A DNA stretch of 64,000 nt from Adiantum capillus-veneris (taxonomy: Eukaryota > Streptophyta > Polypodiopsida > Polypodiales > Pteridaceae): positions 124,654,391 through 124,718,390 of the forward strand of contig CM043947.1 of the NCBI GenBank assembly GCA_014529385.2, given 5' to 3'. The first letter of the stretch is position 1, and each line of letters begins with the position of its first letter. Below are positions 20,928 to 31,369 of the stretch, piece after piece. Position numbers and translations under genes: made by a program. The notes beneath the pieces were generated by a model, which did no database searches, was not told the DNA's origin, and saw nothing but the letters and a program-made list of their open reading frames with translations.

Positions 20928-22707
20928 TTGAGGCCACCAAAAGTCAAGGGAGATAAGCTCAATTGTCTTATTAACCCAAAATGACCTGTTGATGGAAGAT
21001 CATGCCATTGCTGAAGTACCTCCAAGCGTGTTGGTCCTGGCGGAATATATATAAGACCCTTATAGTAAATTATTCCATCAATTTCTTGAAAGTCCTCATT
21101 AACCTCTTGTCCTTGTAGTTGTTGTCTAATATTCTGAGCAAGTGGGTCTTTGGCAATTTTCATCTTCACCTTATAAAGAAAAGTAGAATCTTCAGGAGCT
21201 TGGCTCATGGTGGCGTTTCGCTTCAGCTGCTCACGTTTCAAAATCACTGACTCTTGTTGATCAAATGTTGCGTCACCTTCTCTAGGCGCAAGGTAGGATC
21301 TTCTTGATAAGGCATCTGGCTTAGCTTGTTGACGGCCAGGTCTATAAGAGATAAGAAAATCAAACCTTGATAGGATACCACTCCACCTGGCTTGGCGAAG
21401 ATTCAAGACGAGGTATGTCATGAAGTATTTCAAATTCTTGTGGTCTGTACAGACAGTGATCTTATGAGGAGTTCCTTTAAGTAGGTGACGCCAAGTGTCA
21501 AAGGAGTCAATGATTTCTAAGAGCTCTTTGTCATGGATGTCATAATTGACTTCTGCAACTGAGAACTTGCGGGAATGAAAATCCACTGGATGTACTCAAC
21601 CATCCTCTCCTCCTTGGGAGAGAATAGTGCCAAGGGCAAAATCTGAAGCATCTGTTTCTAGGATGAAAGACTCTGTAGGATCTGCATGAATTAGAATGGG
21701 CGCGGTCGTGAAATCTTGCTTGAGAGTCTGAAATGCTTTTGCGGCCTCTAAGTCCCAAACAAACTTATTATGGCTTGTCAACCTTGTGAGTGTTGTAACC
21801 ACCTTGGAGTATCCCTGTATAAAGATACGATAAAAATTTGCAAATCCGAGGAAACATTGAACATCTCTTACCGAGGTGGCTGTATCCCAATCAAGGATGG
21901 TTTGAACCTTGTTTGAATCCATGGAGATTCCCTTTTCAGAAATTACATAACCAAGAAATTCCACCTTAGATTGATGAAAAGAGCACTTCTCCAACTTTTC
22001 ATATAACCCTAATGCATGAAGCTTTTCAAGCACTAATCGTACATGGTGCTCATGCTCTTCTTGACACTTGGAAAATATCAAGCTATCATCAAAATATATT
22101 AAATAAAATAATCCAAATCATCCCGAAAGATATTGTTCATTAAATGTTGAAAAACAGCTAGGCCATTTGTGAGACCAAATGGCATGACGGTATATTTGAA
22201 GTGGCCATACCTTGTCTGAAAGGCTGTCTTCCATTCATCACCTTCTTTGATTCTGACTAGGTTGTAAGCACCATGAAGATCTATTTTTGTAAATATTCTT
22301 GCCTTGCCAAGGCGCTCAAGAAGCTCTGGGATCAAGGGAAGGGGATAGCGATTCTTGAGGGTGATCTTGTTTAGGCCCCTATATTCCACGCACAACCGAA
22401 GAGTTTCGTCCTTCTTTTTTACAAAGAGTATTGGAGCTCCTTCTGGGGACTTTGAATGCCGTATGAACCCCTTAGCAAGATTCTCATCAATATTTTTCCG
22501 TAATTCTACCAATTCATCTTGAGATAGCTTGTATATTGGGCCAAAAGGGGGTTGGGTTCCCTCCTGAAGCTCTATAGCACAATCATAGGGTCGATGCTCC
22601 AGTAAGAGGTCTGCATTCTTCTTCTTAAAAACATCATTGTAATCTTGATATTGACGTGGCAATGCCTCCATTGATTTTTGTTGTCGACGTGTCGATCGGT
22701 GTTGCAA
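20900..22707 (-). pseudogene. E5 copy A reverse transcriptase and RNase H
   Basis: 22707-22099 carries RT motifs [36 protein letters not shown] and [17 protein letters not shown] frameshift then moves the catalytic box (YFDD) to the next frame. 22081-21596 has SLIFSKCQEEHEHHVRLVL-type palm and thumb sequence and the connection FLGFANFYRIFIQGYSK, ending in the RNase H start (FILETDASDFALGTILSQ). 21586-20900 continues RNase H (DKELLEIIDSFDTWRHLLKG, TDHKNL) and the linker into integrase. Order and motifs are fully typical of Ty3. Three frames are needed to read it through. Confidence 0.92.
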
Positions 22708-23388
22708 ATATCAGGAAAGTAGGATAGTTTTTGGCTGCACGCATGAAGACCTTGGCTCCAAGATATATAGGCCTATTATGCCTTCCCTTCTTCTTTAGGA
22801 CTTTTCCTGGTTCAATTCTCTGAGCCCTCCAATCGATGTCAGGATTATGTAATTCAATCCACGGTAGCCCAATAACAATTGGATTGCTTGGGCTTTGTAT
22901 AATATTGAACGCTATTCTTGAAACATGCTCCTGCAATGTTACTTCTATGGGGCGGGTTTCATACCTGACATCCCCTGAAGCGAGGGGACGACCATCAATG
23001 ACTTCTACAGTTTCTCGATTAGACTTCTCCACAAGTGGTATGCCTTGTTCTTTTGCAAATTCTTTGTCCATGAAGCACGCCATTGCACCTGAATCTAGTA
23101 ATGCTTCACAATCCATGTGCCTACCCGGCATATGGATCTTAACTGGTAGCATAAACTTGAAGTGGAATCTGCGGAAAGAAAGAGACCTTTTTTTGCTTGT
23201 CTTTTGTCCAACCGGTCAGTCTCTATTGGGCTTGGATGTCCATGTTTTCCGAACATGTTGAGGCCATTGCACCATGAACCTTCATCCTTCTCTTCCTTGG
23301 ACAATATTGAACTATGCCCCGGCTTTCCACAATACATACATAACCCATTAATGCGTCCCCTTGCTTCTCCTGGGCTAAGAGAGGTCAA
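22634..23388 (-). pseudogene. E5 copy A gag knuckle and aspartic protease
   Basis: 23388-23095 contains INGLCMYCGKPGHSSILSKE, a CCHC knuckle whose last Cys is missing. 23152-22634 is the retropepsin: CEALLDSGAMACFMDKEFA (active-site DSG) and later NPIVIGLPWIELHNPDIDW, the second conserved protease block (GLPWL). The two frames overlap, so a frameshift lies near 23.1 kb. Copy B has the same lost Cys, so that defect predates the two copies. Confidence 0.88.
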
Positions 23389-24202
23389 AACCGTGCTGAA
23401 TCAATTTGCATGGGCTCAATGCTTGATTCATGGCCCTGTTGAGGTGTGTATCCATTATGTGTCACTTCTATTTGGGATCGCAATGGTGCCCCAATAAGCC
23501 TCTCTTGTCTCCTCTCAAATAGTCGATTATCAAATTCTATTGCTTGAGAGATGAACTCTCTTAGTGTGTGAACCTTTGACATAGTCAATAAAAGATCTTT
23601 TATGTCATCCTTTAATCCCCACCGAAAGTGGCTAATGAAATATTCCTCATGCCAATTCAGAGCACAAGTGAGATGTTGAAATTTGGATGCATAGATGGTC
23701 GCAGGTCTTGATCCTTGGTGGAGATTTCTAAGTTTGGTTTCAGTAACCCTTTCTCTATCAGTATCCCCAAAGGTTGTGGAGAACTCCCGCACAAAAGCTT
23801 CAAAGTCATGAAGAAGAGGAGATTCTTTTTCAAGTAAAGGAGCAAACCAGGAGAGAGTTGTACCCGAGAGGAGGGTCCCAATAAGGCCTACTTGAGAGGC
23901 ATCATCTGGATAACGCTCTTGTTGGAGAAAACCTCTAAACTTTGATCTAGTCCCATCAATTTTTCAGGCATGCTGACCTTCGGCTCCATCTTATGTTATT
24001 GAGAATAGCTAGATCTTGCAGCTTGTGCTTGATGTGTGCTTGTCTCTTGAAGCTCTTGAATTTGACGTTGAAGATTTTGCAACGTCGGTCCCACGATTAG
24101 GGGTTGCCCTGGTTGAAGTTGAGCGTTGCTCTCACGAAGATCTTGTAACTGGGCTAGGATGCTTTGCAATGCATTGATGACACCTTCCATCGTCGGCTCC
24201 AT
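23385..24202 (-). pseudogene. E5 copy A gag
   Basis: The start at 24202 (MEPTMEGVINALQSILAQLQ) opens a Gln/Leu-rich coiled-coil-like N-terminus. After a break the capsid-like retrotransposon gag domain follows in 23881-23385 (DTDRERVTETKLRNLHQGSR, YFISHFRWGLKDDIKDLLL). The domain forms virus-like particles. Copy B encodes the same protein at 29473-28627. Confidence 0.88.
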
Positions 24203-24242
24203 GATGGCTTAAGAAGATTAAGAGATGGTAGTCTTGCCAAAT

Positions 24243-24936
24243 TGTTATGAGAGTGGATAGAGCTAGAAGAGAGCGAGAGGAGGCACTGACAATGTACAAG
24301 AACTTGGGACTTGATGATATGCTTAATCTTGATCACAAGACTTAATACTTTATTAAGAGAGCTAGATACATGACTTGAGTATAAGACAAGGCTTGATTGC
24401 AAGGACAAGACATGAACATAAGACAAGAACTAGAAGAGGGTTTTCCTCTTAGGAGCCTCACAACTGGTGTTGGAAAGACTGAGGGGATTGTGGCCCAAGA
24501 CCCCTATTTATACTAGTGCTTGAGGAGGTTACTTGAGGAGGTTAGGACTTTCTAGGTTCTTCTTGAGGAGGTTAGAATCTTCTAGAACCTTTTTGATCCT
24601 TCTAGTTCTTCTAGAGCCTTCTGGATCCTTCTTCAACTTTCTAAGCTTTTCAGAAACTTCTAGATTCTTTCAAAATCTTCTCCAAGCTTCTAGAAACTTC
24701 TTAATCCTTCTAGTCCTTCTAGAACCTTCTAGATCCTTCTTCAACTTTCTAGAGCTTTCCAAAAACTTGCAGATTCTTTCAGAATCTTTTCCATGCTTCT
24801 AGAAACTTCTAGAATCTCTAGAATCTTCTAGATCCTTCTAGATCCTTCTAGATTCTTCTAGAGCCTTCTAGCGATGATGTAGGCGATGACATAGGTGATG
24901 ATGCAGGTAGCGACTGACTCTCAAGCATCCATGACA
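24243..24936 (-). repeat. E5 LTR 2 (shared middle LTR, 694 bp)
   Basis: In plus orientation TGTTATGAG...CCATGACA. It serves as the 5' LTR of copy A and the 3' LTR of copy B. The HSE-like array (about 24551-24868) and the TATA box (24505-24512) are conserved. Confidence 0.93.
24551..24868 (-). promoter_or_regulatory. HSE-like array in LTR 2
   Basis: Same 10-bp-phased TTCTAGAA words upstream of TATAAATA as in LTR 1, with several exact TTCnnGAAnnTTC trimers near 24.72 and 24.80 kb and a few sites lost by substitution. Confidence 0.55.
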
Positions 24937-24948
24937 TTACCCTCTCCT

Positions 24949-26215
24949 CTAGCGACAAGTTCCACGAGGAGCAGTGGTGTTCCTTAAGTTGGGATTCCAT
25001 GGATTTTGTTGATGGAACTCTTGGACTTTGAGAGATGCATGTTGTAAATTGTGTGTTGGTTCCCAGGTCCGTTCACTAACATCATATCCTTTCCAATGCA
25101 CCAAGTACTGTAACCTTCCACACAAAACTTGAGAATCTAGGACTTTCTCTACCTCATATTCGTCATGTTCTTGAATCTCAACCGGAGGAGGTGGTTGTAG
25201 GGCTCTTCGTGGGATCGTAGATGTTAGACAAGGTTCTAGGACTGAGACATGAAAGACAGGATGGATTTTCATGGATGAGGGCAATCGGAGTCGATAGGTG
25301 ATTGGATTGACTTGACGGATAATTTTAAACGGGCCAAGCCTTCGATAATCAAGTTTTTGAGAGGGAGGAGATGAACACAAATCACGTCGGAGGAGCCACA
25401 CTTTATCCCCTTCTTTGTATTTTGGATGCTGCATGCGATGGAGATATGCACTTTCCTTATACTTGGATTGAGCTTCTTTGATATGAATTTTAAGTTCTTT
25501 GTGAATTGAAGATAATTGTTGTGTAACATGAATAGCAGCTAGATTCTTGACTTGATAGTGTCTGTGGATATCCTATTTGGGATGTTGACCATGATTAGCA
25601 AATAATGGAGTGTGACGGGTGGAGGCATGAAACTGTTATTATAGGAGAATTGTGCTAGCGATAGGAGCTCGACCCAATTATCCTGGTGATAATTGATAGT
25701 ACATCGTAGATAATGTTCCAAAACTTGATTTACTCTCCCTAATTGTCCATCACTTTGTGGATGATTGGCTGAGGAGAGGTTGATTTTTACTCCGAGTAGC
25801 TTGAATAAGCTTTTCCAAAAGCTAGAGATGAATTGTGGGCCTCGATCAGAACTTTGGCATCCGATAATCCGTGATAACAATAAATATGTTGTAGAAAGAG
25901 TTTGGTCGTACCTTCGCTGGTGATGGTTTTAGTGGTTGGAATGAAGTGTGCCATTTCTGTAAACCAATCCACGACTACTAAAATGGAGTCAAATCCTTGT
26001 GACAAGGATAGCTCTACAATGAAATCCATGGAGATGGATGACCATGGTTTGGTTGGAATGGGCAAGGAATGGAGTAACCCATGAGGAAGATGACAAGGGG
26101 CCTTTGATCTATTGCAAGTGTCACAAGTGCCTACATACTCCTTGAGAAGCTTCCACATTTGAGGCCATGCACCAAAAGTCATGGGAGAGAAGCTCAATTG
26201 TCTTATTAACCCCAA
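24949..26215 (-). pseudogene. E5 copy B integrase and chromodomain
   Basis: 26215-25787 has the zinc region and core start (WSSISMDFIVELSLSQGF). A frameshift follows, then 25880-25539 continues SSDRGPQFISSFWKSLFKLL to QLGRVNQVLEHYL, where the third catalytic Glu is Gly. 25434-24949 holds the C-terminal GPY/F-like module ([20 protein letters not shown]) and an intact chromodomain: [20 protein letters not shown], then LVHWKGYDVSERTWEP. Chromodomains on integrases steer insertion to particular chromatin. The chromodomain keeps its two hallmark Trp, unlike copy A. Confidence 0.92.
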
Positions 26216-27821
26216 ATTGACCTATTGATGGAAGATCATGCCGTTGCTGAAGTACCTCCAAGCGTGTTGGTCCTGGTGGAATATAGAGAAGACCCTTATA
26301 GTAAATTAGTCCATCAATTTCTTGAAAGTCCTCATTAACCTCTTGTCCTTGTAGTTGTTGTCTAATATTTTGAGCAAGTGGGTCTTTGGCAATTTGCATC
26401 TTCACCTTAGAAAGAAAAGTAGAATCTGTAGGAGCTTGGCTCATGGTGGCGTTTAGCTTAAGCTGCTCAGGTTTCAAAATCACTAACCCTTGTTGATCAA
26501 ATGCTGCGTCGCCTTCTCTAGGTGCAAGATAGGATCTTCTTGATAAGGCATCTACCATAGCTTGTTGACGGCCAGGTCTATAAGAGATAAGAAAATCAAA
26601 CCTTGATAGAATACCACTCCACCTAACTTGGCGACGATTCAAGACGCGGGATGTCATGAAGTATTCCAAATTCTTGTGGTCTGTATAGACAATGATCTTA
26701 TGAGGAGCTCCTTCAAGTAGGTGACGCCAAGTGTCCAAGGAGTCGATGATTGCTAAGAGCTCTTTGTCATGGATTTCATAATTGATTTTTGCAGCAGCTG
26801 AGAACTTGCGGGTATGAGAAGCCATTGGATGTACTCGACTATCCTCTCCTACTTGGGATAGAATAGCGCCAAGGGCAAAATCTGAAGCGTCTATTTTTAG
26901 GATGAAAGGCTTTGTAGAATCTGTGAGAATTAGAATGGGTGCGGTCGTGAAAGCTTGCTTGAGAGTTTGAAATGCTTTCGTGGCCTCTGAGTCCTAGACA
27001 AAATTATTATGGCCTGTCAACCTTGTGAGTGTTGTAACCACCTTGGAGTATCCCTGTATAAAGATACGATAAAAATTTGCAAATCCGAGGAAACATTGAA
27101 CATCTCTTACCGAGGTGGGTGTCTCCCAATCAAGGATGGTTTGAACCTTCTTTGGATCCATGGAGATTCCCTTTTCATAAATTACATAACCAAGAAATTC
27201 CACCTTAGATTGATGAAAATAGCACTTCTCCAACTTTGCATATAACCTTGATGCACAAACCTTTTCAAGCACTAATCGTACATGGTGCTCATGCTCTTCT
27301 TGATCCTTGGAAAATATCAAGATATCATCCAAATATATTATCACAAAATAATCCAAATACTTCCAAAAGATATCATTCATTAAATGTTGAAAAACAGCTA
27401 GGCCATTTGTGAGACCAAATGGCATGACGGTATATTCGAAGTGGCCATACCTTGTCCGAAAGGCTGTCTTCCATTCATCACCTTATTTGATTCTGACTAG
27501 GTTGTAAGCACCACAAAGATATATTTTTGTAAATATTATTGCCTTTCCAAGGCGCTTAAGAAGCTGTGGGATCAAGGGAAGGGGATAGCGATTCTTGACG
27601 GTGATCTTGTTTAGGCCCCTGTAATCCACTCACATCCGAAGAGTTCCATCCTTCTTTTTTACAAACAGTATTGGAGCTCCTGCTGGGGACATTGAATGCC
27701 GTATGAAACCCTTAGCAATATTCTCATCAATATTTTTCCATAATTCTACCAATTCATCTTGAGATAGCTTGTATATGGGCCAAAAGGGGGTTAGGTTCCC
27801 TCCTGAAGCTCTATAGCACAA
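26121..27821 (-). pseudogene. E5 copy B reverse transcriptase and RNase H
   Basis: 27821-27630 gives the RT entry region ([16 protein letters not shown]). 27.63-27.43 kb is broken by stops. 27425-26994 has [13 protein letters not shown], the intact catalytic box IIYLDDILIFSK and the thumb. 26825-26121 has RNase H (INYEIHDKELLAIIDSLDTW, TDHKNLEYFM) and the integrase linker. The catalytic YLDD survives in this copy but the upstream finger region does not. Confidence 0.92.
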
Positions 27822-28582
27822 TCATAGGGTCGATGCTCCGGTAAGAGGTCTGCATTCTTCTTCTCAAAAACATCATTGTAATCTTGATATTGACATGGCA
27901 ATGCCTCCATTGATTTTGTTGTCAACGTGTCGGTTGGTGTTGCAAATATCAGGAAAGTTGGATACTTTTTGGTTGCACGCATGAAGACCTTGGCTCCAAG
28001 ATATATAGGCCTATTATGTCTTCCCTTCTTCTTTTGGACTATTCGTGGTTCAATTCTCCGAGCCCTCCAATCGATGCAAGGATTATGTGTTTCAAGCCAC
28101 GGTAGCCCAATAACAATTGGATTGCTTGGGCTTTGTATAATATTGAACGCTATTCTTGAAACATGCTCCTGCAATGTTACTTCTATGGGGAGAGTTTCAT
28201 ACCTGACATCCCCTGAAGCGAGGGGATGACCATCAATGACTTCTACAGTTGTTGGATTAGACTTCTCCACAAGTGGTATGCCTTGTTCTTTTGCAAATTC
28301 TTTGTCCATGAAGCACCCCGTTGCACCTAAATCTAGTAATGCTTCACAATCCATGCGCCTACCCGGCATATAGATCTTGACTGGTAGCATAAAACTTGAA
28401 GTGGAATCCGCGGAAAGAAAGAGATGTTTTCTTGCTTGTCTTTTGTCCAACCGGTCGGTCTCTATTGGGGTTGGATGTCCATGTTTTCCGAACACGTTGA
28501 GGCCATTGCACCATGAACCTTCATCCTTCTCTTCCTTGGACATTGTTGAACTATGGGCCCCTGCTTTCAACAATACATACAT
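27791..28582 (-). pseudogene. E5 copy B knuckle remnant and protease
   Basis: A 263-residue open frame includes a degraded knuckle region, FMLPVKIYMPGRRMDCEALL and DLGATGCFMDKEF. The active-site triad is D-L-G instead of D-S-G, which would inactivate the protease. NPIVIGLPWLETHNP is the second protease block. The frame runs on into the RT leader ([20 protein letters not shown]). Confidence 0.88.
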
Positions 28583-28626
28583 AAGCCATTAATGCATCGC
28601 CTTTGCTTCTCCTGGGCTGAGAGAGG

Positions 28627-29473
28627 TCAAAACCGTGTTGAATCAATTTGCATGGGGTCAATGCTTGTTTCATGGCCCTGTTGAGGTGTGTAGCCATTAT
28701 GTGTCACTTTTGTCTGGGATCGCAATGGTGCCCCAAGACTCCTCTCTTGTCTCCTCTCAAATAGTCGACTATCACATTCTATTGCTTGAGAGATGAACTC
28801 GCTTAGTGTGTGAACCTTTGGCATAGTCAATAAAAGATCTTTTACGTCATTCTTTAATCCCCACCGAAATTGGCTAATGAAATATTCCTCATGCCAAGTG
28901 AGATCACAAGTGAGCTGTTGAAATTCGGATGCATAGACGGACGCAGGTCTTGATCCTTGGTGGAGATTTCTAAGTTTGGTTTCAGCAACCCTTACTCTAT
29001 CAGTATCCCCAAAGGTTGCAGAGAACTCTTGCACAAAAGCTTCAAAGTCATGAAGAAGAGGAGATTATTTTTCAAGTAAGGGAACAAACTAGGAGAGAGT
29101 CGTACCCGAGAGGAGGGTCCCAATAAGGCCTACTTGAGAGGCATCATCTGGATAACGCTCTCGTTGCATTCGAATGAAGAGACGCACTTGTTGGAGAAAA
29201 CCTCTAAAACTTTGATCTAGTCCCATCAAATTTTTCAAGCATGCTGACCTTCGGCTCCTTCTTATGTTGTTGAGAATAGCTAGATCTTGCAACTTGTGCT
29301 TGATGTGTGCTTGTCTCTTCTAGCTCTTGAATTTTACGTTGAAGATTTTTCAACATCGGTCCCAAGATTAGGGGTTTCCTTGCTTGAAGTTGAGCGTTAC
29401 TCTGACAAAGTTCTTGTAACTGGGCTTGGATGCTTTGCAATGCGTTGATGACACCTTCCATCGTCGGCTCCAT
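28627..29473 (-). pseudogene. E5 copy B gag
   Basis: The start at 29473 matches the copy A start (MEPTMEGVINALQS). A break at about 29.08 kb is followed by 29034-28627 with the capsid-like gag domain (DTDRVRVAETKLRNLHQGSR, YFISQFRWGLKNDVKDLLL). Parallel frame breaks at the same place in copy A suggest the parent was already damaged or used frameshifting. Confidence 0.85.
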
Positions 29474-29513
29474 GATGGCTTGAGAAGATTAAGAGATGGT
29501 AGTCTTTCCAAAC

Positions 29514-30187
29514 TCTTATGAGCACGTATAGAGCTAGAAGAGAGCGAGAGGAGGCGCTCACAATGTACAAGAACTTGGGACTTGATGATAAGCTTAATCT
29601 TGATTACAAGACTTATTACTTTATTGAGAGAGCTAGATACAGGACTTGGATTACATGACTTGAGTACAAGACAAGGCTTGATTGCAAGGACAAGACTTGA
29701 ACATAAGACAAGAACTAGAAGAGGGTTTTCCTCATAGGAGCCTCACAACTGGTGTTGGCAAGACTGAGGGGATTGTGGCCCAAGACCCCTATTTATACTA
29801 GTGCTTGAGGAGGTTAGGACTTTCTAGGTTCTTCTTAAGGAGGTTAGAATTTTCTAGAACCGTCTTGATCCTTTTAGTTCTTCTAGAACCTTCTAGATCC
29901 TTCTTCAACCTTCTAGAGCTTTCTAGAAACTTCTAGATTCTTTCGGAATCTTCTCCAAGCTTCTAGAAACTTCTTGATCCTTCTACTTCTTCTAGAACCT
30001 TCTACATCCTTCTTCAACTTTCTAGAGCTTTCTAGAAACTTCTAGATTCTTTCGAAATCTTCTCCATGCTTCTAGAAACTTCTAGAATCTCTAGAATCTT
30101 CTAGATCCTTCTAGATTCTTCTAGAGCCGTCTAGCAATGATGTAGGCAATGATGCAGGCAGCGACTCACTCTCAAGCATCCATGACA
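29514..30187 (-). repeat. E5 LTR 3 (5' LTR of copy B, 674 bp)
   Basis: In plus orientation it begins TCTTATGAG (the TG end has changed to TC) and ends CCATGACA, followed by the TAGTG target duplication. TATA box at 29790-29797. Confidence 0.92.
29825..30133 (-). promoter_or_regulatory. HSE-like array in LTR 3
   Basis: Upstream of TATAAATA, with at least five exact TTCnnGAAnnTTC trimers (for example near 29.88, 29.93, 29.96, 29.99 and 30.07 kb). As the 5' LTR it would have been the promoter of the array. Confidence 0.55.
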
Positions 30188-30192
30188 TAGTG

Positions 30193-30608
30193 AATACAAA
30201 GTGAATGTAGAATCCTATTCTATAACATTAGTTTGAGGCAAATCTTTTAAGGAGTTGTAGTTGAGTTTACTTTCTAAGGGTCTTTTTTAAAAATCTCTAA
30301 GGGTATTTTTTTTCTTTAACTTTCTAAGGGTCTTAAAGATTTAAATGGAAGGGGGGTTTCTAGGTGTCATGCAAGCCAAGAAAGGGAGAAACGGATTGAA
30401 GAGCGGGTGGCAGTTGAGGAGTTTAGAAATCACGCTATCGCACGACACACATTGAGGTGCCTTGGAGAACCCTGGTGCACAATGAGGCCAGAGGCAACAT
30501 GGAGGCGAGGGACATTTGGCATTGAGTAGGGGAGTATGCATTTTGTTTTAAACCGAATTTGTTGGAGATCCTTTGAACTGGAAATGGGCAAAAAGACAAT
30601 GGAGGGGG

Positions 30609-30692
<84 letters not shown>

Positions 30693-31345
30693 GAGAGAGA
30701 GAGAGAGAGGGGGGGGGGGGGGCAAGGGGCCGAATCCAAGGGAGGGAGAGAGTGCCAGCCACACACGCCCATCAGTTGTCAAAGGGGGGGAAGAGGGCAG
30801 TTTGTCAAATGGCGTGTGGAAGTTACGACTGTTGAGACATCGTCTTTTGTTTTTTTAATGGGAATATCAAGAGAATTTCAATTTGTCAAAAGGAAAGTCC
30901 CTTTGAAGAGTTAAAGGCAAATGCAAAGTAAAGAAAATGAAAGGGAAAGTGGGGGCGGGGGGGGGTGATAGGTGTCGATGAGGAGACTTTTGGTTGGAAT
31001 CACACAAAGCAGTGGGGCAATAGCAAAAGGTGTCGAGTGGCGGCGTGCCAAGGCAAGGGAGGGAGGGACAATGAACTGCCTTTCTTTAACAAAAAATTTA
31101 GGTATGTGCTCTCAACGAGAAAGTGCTAGTGCTCCCATGGCTTATGGCAGGACGCCCTCTACGACAATCAAGGTCCCAAGGTCGACCTGCACAGCAGTGG
31201 GAATACTTTTGGGTTGGATTCTCATTGGATTGTCCGCTCTAGAACGGAATCGTTGGAGATTCCATTAAATGTAATAGAGATAGACCAACGGGAGCAACCT
31301 TTTTTTTTTAGCAAGACTCTTGATGGATGCTTTGAAAATTAAAAG
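30193..31345. other. E4 internal non-coding stretch right of E5
   Basis: Starts with the continuation of the target repeat (AATACAAAGTGAATGTAG). It then has CTAAGGGTCTT-type words related to the foldback, and a long GA tract. No reliable coding sequence; open frames across the GA tract are artefacts. Confidence 0.6.
30612..30722. repeat. (GA)n microsatellite ending in a G run
   Basis: About 95 bp of GA followed by about 14 G. Confidence 0.95.
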
Positions 31346-31369
31346 AGGAGAAGGCAATGGAGGTGGTAG

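Larger units (their letters stand above)
19042..30187 (-). mobile_element. E5: tandem chromovirus (Ty3), LTR-int-LTR-int-LTR
   Basis: Three homologous LTRs (19042-19704, 24243-24936, 29514-30187) alternate with two internal regions of about 4.55 kb. Each internal region encodes gag, protease, RT, RNase H, integrase and a C-terminal chromodomain on the minus strand. TAGTG is directly outside both outer LTRs (19037-19041 and 30188-30192), so the triple-LTR array behaves as one insertion. The chromodomain and domain order identify a chromovirus; the RT and integrase wording recalls Tcn1-like elements of non-seed plants and fungi. The lineage is inference. Confidence 0.9.

Noticed and set aside
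30430-30835. Several overlapping long open frames on both strands around 30.6 kb
   Set aside because: All cross the (GA)n/G-run tract and exist only because the tract has no stop codons.
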